In this document: in pieces, positions 1 to 6,073 of the stretch
How positions within the stretch are numbered: position 1 is the first letter of the stretch
Layout of the letters: every line of letters begins with the position of its first letter
Assembly: GCA_021775195.1 (NCBI GenBank)
Contig: JAJFIG010000480.1
Span: 1-6,624, forward strand
Length of the DNA stretch: 6,624 nucleotides
Reading direction: 5' to 3'
DNA from: Rhodospirillales bacterium
GTDB lineage: Bacteria; Pseudomonadota; Alphaproteobacteria; Rhodospirillales; 2-02-FULL-58-16
Position numbers and translations under genes: made by a program
Notes under the pieces: model-generated
Databases searched by the model: none
The model's input: the letters and a program-made list of their open reading frames with translations, nothing else
What the model was told of the DNA's origin: nothing

Positions 1-490
1 CCAGCGGCACCATGCCCGTTGCAACGGCCGCCGCCGATCCGCTGGACGAGCCGCCGGGGGTATGGTCCGGATTGTGTGGGTTGCGGGTCTTGCCCGGCGC
101 ATAGACCGCGAGTTCCGTGGTCACGGTCTTGCCCATAATGACGGCGCCGGCTTCCTTGAGGAACGTGACCACGGCGGAGTCCGCTGCCGGTTGCCGGCCC
201 GCGTCGAGCACGGTTCCGTTCTCGGTCGGCAGGCCGTCGGTGTCGAAGATATCCTTGATTCCGATGGGAACGCCGTGAAGGGGTCCGGTCGCCTCACCAG
301 CACCCCGAGCGAAGTCCCGTAACCGCGCCTGGTCAAGGGCGAAGTCCCGATCCAGATGCGCCCAGGCCTGGACGTCGGGTTCCCGTTCGTCGATCCGCGC
401 CAAACAGGCCTCGACCATCTCCACGGATGTGATTTCGCCGCGCCTGAGGCGATCGGACGCGTCTACCGCACTGAGATCCGCCAAGTCCAT
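1..490 (-). CDS. Amidase-signature family amidase, N-terminal part (cut by window edge)
   Basis: This gene encodes a probable cytoplasmic amidase that hydrolyses a carboxamide to a carboxylate and ammonia; its substrate cannot be read from the sequence. The 163 residues present contain the family hallmarks: GVPIGIKD at about 73-80, with the expected catalytic Lys79, and the Gly/Ser-rich signature GGSSSGSAAA at about 146-155, which supplies the cis-Ser of the Ser-cisSer-Lys triad. The nucleophilic Ser lies beyond position 1. Family members are usually about 450-500 residues, so about one third is visible. The ATG at 490 starts 39 bases after the dctM stop, with only a weak ribosome site; an in-frame GTG at 520 is a poorer choice. 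It is probably the last or a late gene of the TRAP operon and so may act on the imported compound. GatA is less likely, because no gatB or gatC is visible and the segment before the signature (TELAVYAPGKTRNPHN) looks like general amidases. Confidence 0.9.
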   Translation of the reverse strand, partial: MDLADLSAVDASDRLRRGEITSVEMVEACLARIDEREPDVQAWAHLDRDFALDQARLRDFARGAGEATGPLHGVPIGIKDIFDTDGLPTENGTVLDAGRQPAADSAVVTFLKEAGAVIMGKTVTTELAVYAPGKTRNPHNPDHTPGGSSSGSAAAVATGMVPL

Positions 491-529
491 TGTCGTCGTT
501 TCTATTGTTTTTCCGTCCACACTGCCGGG

Positions 530-2380
530 CTATCTGCCGTAAACGAGCTTCGGCAGGTAGAAGGCGAGCTGCGGGAACGAATAGAGCAGGATCATCGCCA
601 GGAAGACCATCGACAGGAACGGCAGGCAGCCCTTGAAGATCTGAATCAACTGGACATGCGGCGGCGCCACCCCTTTCAGGTAGTAGGCCGCCATGGCCAT
701 GGGTGGGGTCAGGAACGAGGTCTGCAGGTTGAGCGCCACCAGGATCCCGAAGAACAGCGGATCGATACCGAAGTGGGGCAGCATGGGCAGGAAGATGGGG
801 ACGAAGATGATGATGATCTCCGACCATTCCAACGGCCAGCCGAGCAGGAAGATGATGATCTGCGCCATGATCAGGAAGGTGATCGGGCTGAGGTTCATGC
901 CGAGAACCACTTCCTCGATGAGGCCGTGGCCGCCGAGATAGGAGAAGACGGACGAGAACGTCCACGATCCGACGAACAGCCAGCAGACCATGGCCGAGGT
1001 GCGGACCGTGAGGTAGACGGATTCCTTCAGGCCCAGCTTATCGATACCCTTCCAAGCCATATTGGCCAGCATGGCGGTGAAAAATCCGATGTCGATGCAC
1101 CACCAGGTGAACTCCTGTTCGGCGAATCGTTCGCCCAGACCGAGGACCTGGAACATCAGCGCGTAGACGGCGGCAAGCCCGAGCCCGGCGAGCGCGGCCT
1201 GGCCGCCAAAGGCATAGAGCGGCCGAAGCGCCGGCGTCTTGGGCTGCAGGAGGCCCAGGATATGGGTCGGGCCGACGTCGAGGCGGACCACCGCGGCAAT
1301 GACCAGGGCGATGGCGACGCTGACGCCGGGGCCGAAGGGCAGCGTGTGTTCCGTCGGCATCGGAAAATCAAAGAACCAGCTGGCCACCAACCGGAAGAAG
1401 AAATAGGCGAGGTAGAGAATGAGCGTCGTCATCGCCCCGGCACCGATGGCATAGAACCACGGATTGTGGCCATGGACCACGCCGTCGCTCGCCACCCACT
1501 CCGGCCGGATTTCTCCCGCCCGTATCGAGGCGATGCGGTAGCCGGCGGCAAGGATGATGCCGCCCACGGCGCCCATGGACGCCGCTTCCGTCGGCGTCGC
1601 GAGGCCGAACAGGATCGCCCCCAGCACGGAAAGGATGAGGAACGCGAGGGGGAAGAACGAGGTCATCATCATGATCCAGATGTTGCCCCGCTTCATGGCG
1701 TCGACGTCCTCCTGACGCGGCGGCGGCGCCAGCTTCGGATTGATCGACGCGCGCGCGACCACGTAGATGATGTAGAGGCCCGCCAGCATGAACCCGGGCA
1801 GGATGGCGCCCGCGTACAGGCGCACCACCGACATGCTCGCGGCCGCCGCGTAGACGATCAGCATGATCGACGGCGGGATCAGGATCCCGAGGCACCCACC
1901 GGCGCAAATCACACCGGCGGAAAAGCTGACATCGTAACGCGCCTTCAGCATTGCCGGGAAGGCCAGCAGGCCCATCAGCGTCACCACGGCACCGATGATG
2001 CCCGATGCCGTCGCGAACAACGCGCAGGTGCCGAGCGCCGCGATAGCCATGGAGCCCGGCAGGCGCCGTGCCGCGATCTGGAGGGTGGAGAAAAGACGAT
2101 CGACCAGGTTCGCGCGTTCGACGATGTAACCCATGAACAGGAACAGGGGCACCGCCACCAGCACGTCGTTGGCCATCACCGAATAGGTTTGATTGACCAG
2201 AAGATCGAAGACCCGGTTGTCGAAGATGGACTGCATCCGCTCGGGGTCATAATAGGCGTAGTATCCGAAGAAGAGCCCCATCGCCATCAGGGTGAAGCAG
2301 ATCGGGAAGCCCAGCATGATCGAGAGGACGAAAATGGCCAGCATGGCGATGGCAATTTCGGGATTGGTCATTTCGAACAT
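530..2380 (-). CDS. dctM: TRAP transporter large permease (DctM type), oversized
   Basis: This is the large membrane subunit of a tripartite ATP-independent periplasmic transporter; it carries solute inward using an ion gradient, normally Na+. At 616 residues it is far longer than the usual 425-450. Family landmarks are present: LMGLLAFPAMLKARYDVSF (about 135-153), GILIPPSIM (about 165-173), ATPTEAAS (about 261-268), LKESVYLTVRTSAMV (about 451-465) and NLQTSFLTPPMA (about 551-562). The segment from about 285 to 450, between TPTEA and RTSAMV, is extra and holds about four hydrophobic stretches (about 309-330, 352-366, 393-413, 428-445). Such length suggests the mannitol/chloroaromatic (FcbT3-like) branch. 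The ATG at 2380 has GGGGTGA six bases upstream; this site overlaps the dctQ stop, so translation is probably coupled. A second ATG at 2371 is possible. The small subunit and binding protein lie upstream and the amidase downstream. Confidence 0.95.
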   Translation of the reverse strand: MFEMTNPEIAIAMLAIFVLSIMLGFPICFTLMAMGLFFGYYAYYDPERMQSIFDNRVFDLLVNQTYSVMANDVLVAVPLFLFMGYIVERANLVDRLFSTLQIAARRLPGSMAIAALGTCALFATASGIIGAVVTLMGLLAFPAMLKARYDVSFSAGVICAGGCLGILIPPSIMLIVYAAAASMSVVRLYAGAILPGFMLAGLYIIYVVARASINPKLAPPPRQEDVDAMKRGNIWIMMMTSFFPLAFLILSVLGAILFGLATPTEAASMGAVGGIILAAGYRIASIRAGEIRPEWVASDGVVHGHNPWFYAIGAGAMTTLILYLAYFFFRLVASWFFDFPMPTEHTLPFGPGVSVAIALVIAAVVRLDVGPTHILGLLQPKTPALRPLYAFGGQAALAGLGLAAVYALMFQVLGLGERFAEQEFTWWCIDIGFFTAMLANMAWKGIDKLGLKESVYLTVRTSAMVCWLFVGSWTFSSVFSYLGGHGLIEEVVLGMNLSPITFLIMAQIIIFLLGWPLEWSEIIIIFVPIFLPMLPHFGIDPLFFGILVALNLQTSFLTPPMAMAAYYLKGVAPPHVQLIQIFKGCLPFLSMVFLAMILLYSFPQLAFYLPKLVYGR

Positions 2381-2386
2381 TCCGGG

Positions 2387-3019
2387 TCACCCCATGTCGT
2401 CAGTTGTCATTCGTCTGGAGTCCCGACCCTCTTCCAACGCCTGTGCGTCTTCTTTTGTTTGTAACAGGCGGACTTCCATTTCCTCGACGTCCTCGAGATG
2501 CGCCGGCCAATGACCGGTCCTGAGGCAGGAGATGCAACGGCAGACCTGGGCAAGCCCCTGCAACAGCAGAAGCGCGCCGGCAATGGGTATGACGGTCTTG
2601 AACTGGGAGATCGGCACGTTGGCCGGGCTATTGATGCTGACTTCCCCGGTCCCGTAGTTGTACGACCAGGACTCGGCAGCATAGTCGGCACCGGCGAAAA
2701 TGAACGCCAGAATACCGGGGAAGAAGAATAAGAAATAAAGAGTGAATTCAATGGTTGCCTGGACCCTCGGTTTCCACAGGCGGTAAATCACGTCGCCGCG
2801 CACGTGGCTGTCACGGGCCAGCGCATAGGCCCCGGCCATCATGAACAGCGTCCCGTACATCATGTAGCTGATGTCGAAGGCCCACGAGGTCGGATCCCGC
2901 ATCGCGTAGCGCACGAAAACCTCATAGGCCGTGCCGAAGGCCAAAAGGAGGATGCACCAGGCGAACGCCTTGCCAACCCAGGCGGTGAAACTGTCAACGT
3001 AAAAAATGAAACGGTCCAT
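2387..3019 (-). CDS. dctQ: TRAP transporter small permease (DctQ type)
   Basis: This is the small membrane subunit that pairs with DctM in the inner membrane. The 210 residues show four hydrophobic segments at about 13-35, 46-68, 89-112 and 140-160, the expected topology. The conserved arrangement between the first two helices (VRYAMRDPTSWAFD, about 36-49) and the HVRGDV motif after the second (about 72-77) are typical of the family. The C-terminal tail from about 165 is long, charged and hydrophilic (EDVEEMEVRLLQTKEDAQ) and is probably cytoplasmic. The ATG at 3019 has GAAGGG six bases upstream. The stop lies six bases before the dctM start. The gene follows dctP after a 108-bp gap that contains hairpins, so its level is likely set by read-through or processing of the dctP transcript. 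Confidence 0.94.
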   Translation of the reverse strand: MDRFIFYVDSFTAWVGKAFAWCILLLAFGTAYEVFVRYAMRDPTSWAFDISYMMYGTLFMMAGAYALARDSHVRGDVIYRLWKPRVQATIEFTLYFLFFFPGILAFIFAGADYAAESWSYNYGTGEVSINSPANVPISQFKTVIPIAGALLLLQGLAQVCRCISCLRTGHWPAHLEDVEEMEVRLLQTKEDAQALEEGRDSRRMTTDDMG

Positions 3020-3061
3020 GGCGAGCCCTTCGCATGAACAATTGAGACGACTTAAGCGGTT

Positions 3062-3087
3062 GGGGCGGCGCTTTTTCGCGCCGCCCC
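3062..3087 (-). terminator. GC-rich hairpin between dctP and dctQ (attenuator or mRNA-stabilising stem)
   Basis: Two perfect 10-base arms, GGGGCGGCGC (3062-3071) and GCGCCGCCCC (3078-3087), enclose a six-base loop. In the operon transcript (minus strand) no U-run follows the stem, so it is unlikely to be a full intrinsic terminator. Stems at this place in operons that need far more binding protein than permease are known to limit read-through or to protect the upstream message from 3' exonucleases. That role is inferred here from position and stem strength. Confidence 0.72.
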
Positions 3088-3107
3088 GGTTTACTTAGGG
3101 AAAACCG
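3087..3107 (-). repeat. Second, smaller stem abutting the dctP-dctQ hairpin
   Basis: CGGTTT (3087-3092) and AAACCG (3102-3107) are perfect six-base inverted arms around a nine-base loop. The repeat shares one base with the large GC-rich stem. In the transcript it comes first, 20 bases after the dctP stop codon, so the two stems would sit in tandem at the 3' end of the dctP message. It is short and could be chance; its placement is the main reason for listing it. Confidence 0.4.
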
Positions 3108-3127
3108 CGTTCCCTCAATCGCCGTGA

Positions 3128-4303
3128 TCAGGTGAACTTCGGCAGTTCGCCCGGGAAATAGTGCTCGAATGCGAGCTTGTAGTCCGCCGCGTTGACGATG
3201 TCGTAGAACGCGACCCGATGCGACCAGGCCCGTTGGCTGTCGACCACCTTCTTGAAGAACGGATCGGCCTTGTTGAGCTTCTTCAGGACCTTGTCCCACG
3301 ATGCGAGCTGGGCAGACATGATCGACTTCTCGGTGCGGTAGACGTTGACACCGTGCTTGTGGATCAACTTCTGCAGGTCCGCGGAATAGACGTCCATGGC
3401 CCAGCCGTAGTTGGCTGTGTTAGCGGCTTCGGCGCCATACTCGAGGATCGCCTGGTGCTCCTTCGGCAGGCTGTCGAACTTGCCCCTGTTGAAGATGATC
3501 TCGAAGAACTCGGCCGCCTGGTGGTAGCTACCCATGTGATAGTGCTTGGAGACGTCATGAGCGCCGAACCGGCTGTCCGCCGTCGGGTTGTTGAACTCGA
3601 ACGCCTCGATGACGCCCTTCTCCAGGGCCGGCATGATTTCGCCGCCCGGAAGCTGGGTCACCTTGAGGCCCATGCCCTGCATGATGTCCGTGGCCAGGCC
3701 GACGGTACGATACTTGAGGCCCTGCAACTGCTTGACGTCCGTGACATGGAACTTGAACCAGCCCAAAGGCTGCGTCGGCATCGGCATGGCGAAGAAGCTA
3801 CGCACGTTCAGCTTCAGGATGTCGCGCTGCAATTCGTCCAGTAGTTCCTTGCCGCCACCGAAGTGGATCCAGGCAAGAATCTGTGGTGCGTTGCAACCGA
3901 AGACCGGGCCGGTGCCGAACAGCGACGCCGACTTGTTCTTCGAATACCAGTACGCGGTCACCGAATGGGCCGCGTCGAGCACGCCCTTATGGCAGGCGTC
4001 CTGCACCTGGAAAGCCTTGACCACAGCGCCCGAAGGCAACAGGTCCATCTTCAGGCGGCCACCGGCCATCGCCTCGACGCGTTCGACATACTGCTTCGCC
4101 ATGTCCTGGAACGGGCTCGTCGCCCCCCAGGATGACTGCATTTTCAAGGTGACGGTCTGGGCTCTTGAAACATTCGGGGCGGCGATTGTCGCTGCCGCGC
4201 CGCCGGCTGCAACAGCGCCGACTTTCATGAAACGTCGCCGCGACACGGCCTTTTTCTCCGCTGTCTCGGCAATCGTTTTTTCAGTGGTTTTGGTCTTCTT
4301 CAT
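3128..4303 (-). CDS. dctP: TRAP transporter substrate-binding protein, Tat-exported (DctP/TakP/FcbT1 type)
   Basis: This is the periplasmic receptor that captures the solute and delivers it to DctQM. The 391-residue product starts at the ATG at 4303, chosen because GGGAGGA lies just upstream and because a perfect twin-arginine motif SRRRFMK (21-27) then falls near the N-terminus. A hydrophobic stretch (28-42) and a likely cleavage site after SRA at 48 follow, so the folded protein should be exported by Tat. The mature part has family features: LKMQSSWGATSPFQ at the first strand, QPLGWFK (178-184), GLKYRT with Arg199, the usual carboxylate-binding Arg, and PGGEIMPALEKGVIEA (219-234). The ligand-site motif that reads Glu-Trp in TakP appears here as Glu236-Phe237 followed by NNP, so the substrate may differ from simple 2-oxoacids. 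It is the first gene of the operon. The family is clear; the substrate is unknown. Confidence 0.94.
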   Translation of the reverse strand: MKKTKTTEKTIAETAEKKAVSRRRFMKVGAVAAGGAAATIAAPNVSRAQTVTLKMQSSWGATSPFQDMAKQYVERVEAMAGGRLKMDLLPSGAVVKAFQVQDACHKGVLDAAHSVTAYWYSKNKSASLFGTGPVFGCNAPQILAWIHFGGGKELLDELQRDILKLNVRSFFAMPMPTQPLGWFKFHVTDVKQLQGLKYRTVGLATDIMQGMGLKVTQLPGGEIMPALEKGVIEAFEFNNPTADSRFGAHDVSKHYHMGSYHQAAEFFEIIFNRGKFDSLPKEHQAILEYGAEAANTANYGWAMDVYSADLQKLIHKHGVNVYRTEKSIMSAQLASWDKVLKKLNKADPFFKKVVDSQRAWSHRVAFYDIVNAADYKLAFEHYFPGELPKFT

Positions 4304-4310
4304 CGATGCT

Positions 4311-4317
4311 TCCTCCC
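4311..4317 (-). promoter_or_regulatory. Strong ribosome binding site of dctP
   Basis: On the minus strand this reads GGGAGGA, with about seven bases before the ATG at 4303. It is the strongest Shine-Dalgarno match in the window. It fixes the dctP start at 4303 rather than at the upstream in-frame ATG at 4444, which would bury the Tat signal behind 47 extra residues. Confidence 0.85.
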
Positions 4318-4361
4318 TGTAGGAATGAAACGGGCGCAACAACCACCCGAAATCGGTGTTT

Positions 4362-4390
4362 ATTATCGCATCTCGTGAGATCGTCGTCCC
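4362..4390 (-). promoter_or_regulatory. Candidate promoter of the dctPQM-amidase operon
   Basis: On the minus strand GATAAT (4367-4362) matches the -10 consensus at five of six bases. Exactly 17 bases upstream is GGGACG (4390-4385), a weak -35 that keeps only the GAC core. Transcription would begin near 4355, giving a leader of about 50 bases before the dctP ATG. The weak -35 fits an activated or repressed promoter. This is pattern matching only. Confidence 0.35.
4370..4381. promoter_or_regulatory. Palindrome in the spacer of the candidate dctP promoter
   Basis: ATCTC and GAGAT form perfect five-base arms around a two-base centre (ATCTCGTGAGAT on the plus strand). The element falls between the proposed -35 and -10, where a bound repressor would block RNA polymerase. 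No family of regulator can be assigned from these bases. Confidence 0.35.
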
Positions 4391-4459
4391 TCCCCGAATA
4401 ACGCGGTCCAGCCAGCATTTGCAAGCCGTCCCGTAGTTAACCACCCCCCCCTCTCATTG

Positions 4460-4470
4460 GTCAGGATGAT
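4460..4470 (+). repeat. Shared intergenic word GTCAGGATGAT, copy 1
   Basis: This 11-base word recurs, in opposite orientation, at 5909-5919 in the divergent region between the two reductase genes. It contains TCA-N3-TGA, a short dyad, and with its flanks reads as an imperfect inverted repeat (GGTCA-GGA-TGATC). It lies about 160 bases upstream of the dctP start. It may be the binding site of a shared regulator. Confidence 0.35.
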
Positions 4471-4492
4471 CTTTAAGTGCTCAGTAATGTCC

Positions 4493-4555
4493 AGTATTTT
4501 CCGAAAGTTCGCAAGGATTTTCCAAAATACTCACAGAGTGTTTATGTGAGTTTTT
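4493..4555. repeat. AT-rich inverted and direct repeat cluster, possible weak bidirectional terminator
   Basis: Three overlapping patterns are present. AGTATTTT (4493-4500) and AAAATACT (4524-4531) are perfect inverted arms. ATTTTCC occurs twice (4496-4502 and 4517-4523), 21 bases apart, or about two helical turns. ACTCACA (4529-4535) and TGTGAGT (4545-4551) form a seven-base stem with a nine-base loop, flanked by A-runs and T-runs on both sides. The last could end transcripts from the upstream hydroxyacid dehydrogenase gene, which has no better terminator. The 21-base spacing would equally suit a DNA-binding protein. Confidence 0.35.
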
Positions 4556-4778
4556 CGAATTCTAAACCGCTGCTCCTGCGGTCTTCAATCCCAGCAAACC
4601 AACGTCCCGCAGAGCCGCGGGTGGCATACTATCCGTATGACCTCCCATTATTCTTGTCAGCCCCAAATAGCACCGAGCGCCGCATACTGGCATAATGTAT
4701 ACCTGTTGGCAACTCGTTCGCCGTATGCCGAACTGCGCCCAGTTGAGGATGCCATTTTCATTTAATTTGATTGGCGAA

Positions 4779-5744
4779 TCAGACCACCCGATCCCGAGGC
4801 TCCCGGCCCGCGAATATGGCGTCAAGGTTGTCAATCGCCCGAAATCCCATGGCATCACGGGTCTCGCGAGTTGCGCTGCCAATATGGGGCATTAGGAATG
4901 TATTCACTAATTCACGGTAGCCCGGATGTATATCGGGTTCATTGTTGTAGGCATCGATCCCCGCCGCCGCCAACTTCCCCGATTTCAACGCCGCGATCAG
5001 CGCCTCGTCGTCGATGATGGCGCCACGGGCGGCATTGACGACGATAGCGTCATCGGGCAACAGCGCAATTCGCTCGGCATTGAGCAGATTACGGGTCTCC
5101 GGAGTTGCCACGCAATGCAGGGCGAGAAAGTCGCAATGGGGCAGCAGGTCCTCCGGCGAATCGTGGTAGATGGCACCCGCCTCCTGCTCGCGCGGCAAAC
5201 GGCGAACATCGGTGTAGTGGATTTCCATATCGAAACCACGAGCCCGCTTGGCCGTCACCTGCCCCACGCGCCCGAAGCCGATGATCCCCAGCCGCTTGCC
5301 CGTCATCTGAATCCCGACCATGAAACTGGGACTCCAATCCCGCCATTCCTGACTGCGGACCAGGTGCTCTCCTTCGCTCGCCCGCCGCGCCGCGCCCAGC
5401 ATCAGCATGATGGTCAACTCCGCCGTCGCATCGGACAGGACGTCCGGCGTATTGGTGACGATGATGCCCCGCGCCTTGGCGGCCTCCAGGTCCACATGGT
5501 CAAAGCCTACCGAAAAATTGGCCACGGCCTTTATACTGTCGGGTAGACGGCCGATGATTTCCGCGCTCAAATGCTCGGTATGGCAGGGCAGCAGGGCATC
5601 CGCACCCTGTGCCCGTTCGATCAGTTCGTCACTTGTATAAAGATGATCATCCGGATTGAGTCTGGCCTCGTAATCACTGCGCAGACGGTCTTCGACCGCT
5701 TGGGGTAATTTTCGGGTAACCAGGATGACGGGTTTGTCGCTCAT
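4779..5744 (-). CDS. D-2-hydroxyacid dehydrogenase, D-glycerate dehydrogenase / hydroxypyruvate reductase type
   Basis: This is a probable cytoplasmic NAD(P)H-dependent enzyme that interconverts 2-oxoacids and D-2-hydroxyacids, most likely hydroxypyruvate or glyoxylate with D-glycerate or glycolate. The 321 residues match the family length. The N-terminal catalytic part begins KPVILVTRKLP, as in glycerate dehydrogenases. The Rossmann motif is GFGRVG (156-161). The catalytic trio is complete: Arg240 in NAARGAIID, Glu269 in NNEPD and His287 in MPHIGSAT. Asp179 at the end of the second Rossmann strand favours NAD(H), although Arg181 and Arg182 follow. The ATG at 5744 was chosen because the family begins there; the frame stays open to an ATG at 5894, but those 50 extra residues are low-complexity and basic. 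The ribosome site is weak. The gene is transcribed away from the garR-like gene. GyaR, GhrB and HprA-like roles are all possible. Confidence 0.92.
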   Translation of the reverse strand: MSDKPVILVTRKLPQAVEDRLRSDYEARLNPDDHLYTSDELIERAQGADALLPCHTEHLSAEIIGRLPDSIKAVANFSVGFDHVDLEAAKARGIIVTNTPDVLSDATAELTIMLMLGAARRASEGEHLVRSQEWRDWSPSFMVGIQMTGKRLGIIGFGRVGQVTAKRARGFDMEIHYTDVRRLPREQEAGAIYHDSPEDLLPHCDFLALHCVATPETRNLLNAERIALLPDDAIVVNAARGAIIDDEALIAALKSGKLAAAGIDAYNNEPDIHPGYRELVNTFLMPHIGSATRETRDAMGFRAIDNLDAIFAGREPRDRVV

Positions 5745-5908
5745 AATCGGGTACTCGGCAATGTTGGTTCCAGAGGGCTTTTCGACTTTATCGACATGCC
5801 GCCGCCGCCCGTTGCGCGCCGCCATATCCGCGTCCCGTGGGTCCGGTGCCGTACCAACGGCAAGGCGACTGGACACGCCCACGAACCCGCGCAACTTGAC
5901 AATTCTGC

Positions 5909-5919
5909 ATCATCCTGAC
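5909..5919 (-). repeat. Shared intergenic word GTCAGGATGAT, copy 2
   Basis: The minus strand reads GTCAGGATGAT, identical to 4460-4470 on the plus strand. It lies between two TGACAA copies (5897-5902 and 5916-5921), overlapping the second, and next to a 13-base palindrome. This clustering in a divergent promoter region makes a regulatory role plausible. Confidence 0.35.
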
Positions 5920-5922
5920 AAG

Positions 5923-5935
5923 TCCCAACCTGGGA
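5923..5935. promoter_or_regulatory. 13-base palindrome in the divergent region
   Basis: TCCCA (5923-5927) and TGGGA (5931-5935) are perfect arms around ACC. It is the cleanest short dyad in the divergent region and adjoins the TGACAA repeats. It may be an operator controlling one or both reductase genes; the regulator is unknown. Confidence 0.35.
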
Positions 5936-6073
5936 AACCGAGTTGTGGTCCCGTGTAGGGCACTATTCACTGTGTACGGTGCCGGCATGAATTTGTTGGT
6001 CGGCGGAGCAAACCGTAAACGCCAAACACGTAAGCGATGACCTGAAACGAAGCGTTCACAAGGGAGAAAACCA

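Larger units (their letters stand above)
4304..4778. other. Gene-free intergenic region upstream of dctP
   Basis: This 475-bp stretch lies between the end of the hydroxyacid dehydrogenase gene and the dctP start. It is visibly richer in A and T than the genes, especially at 4465-4560 and 4745-4775. It holds a candidate dctP promoter with a palindrome, a run of eight C (4444-4451), the word GTCAGGATGAT (4460-4470) and a repeat cluster (4493-4555). Short open frames exist (for example 4477-4695 on the plus strand), but none has a good ribosome site or a recognisable product. I see no convincing gene or gene remnant in the 4560-4778 part. Confidence 0.6.
5745..6073. other. Divergent intergenic region between the two reductase genes
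   Basis: This 329-bp region must hold the promoters of both neighbours. It contains a perfect TTGACA (5896-5901, plus strand) with no good -10 at normal spacing. A weak candidate for the rightward gene is TTGTTG (5993-5998), 17 bases, then TAAACG (6016-6021). It also carries two TGACAA copies, the word shared with the dctP upstream region, and the palindrome at 5923-5935. No clear promoter was found for the leftward gene. No independent gene is seen. Confidence 0.55.

Noticed and set aside
356..2464. A 702-codon open frame on the plus strand opposite dctM and the amidase start
   Set aside because: Its product is a repetitive, highly charged His/Arg/Asp/Glu-rich string with no domain, typical of the complement of a GC-rich membrane-protein gene. 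The minus strand carries clear DctM and amidase motifs.
4304..4444. In-frame 47-residue extension of dctP to the ATG at 4444
   Set aside because: The ATG at 4303 has a strong GGGAGGA site and puts the twin-arginine motif at residue 21; the extension lacks a ribosome site and would bury the export signal.
4444..4451. Run of eight C as a phase-variation tract
   Set aside because: It is intergenic, about 140 bases upstream of dctP and outside the likely core promoter, so slippage would not shift a reading frame. A single run is weak evidence.
4530..4550. TCACA and TGTGA pair resembling a CRP site
   Set aside because: The half-sites are in the reverse order for CRP (which needs TGTGA-N6-TCACA) and are nine bases apart.
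4477..4895. Short plus-strand open frames (4477-4695 and 4695-4895)
   Set aside because: There is no ribosome site, no recognisable motif and atypical composition; the second runs into the dehydrogenase gene on the other strand.
5745..5894. In-frame 50-residue extension of the hydroxyacid dehydrogenase
   Set aside because: The family begins at about MSDKPVILVTRKLP. The extension is basic and low-complexity and has no convincing ribosome site, though the start at 5744 is also weak.
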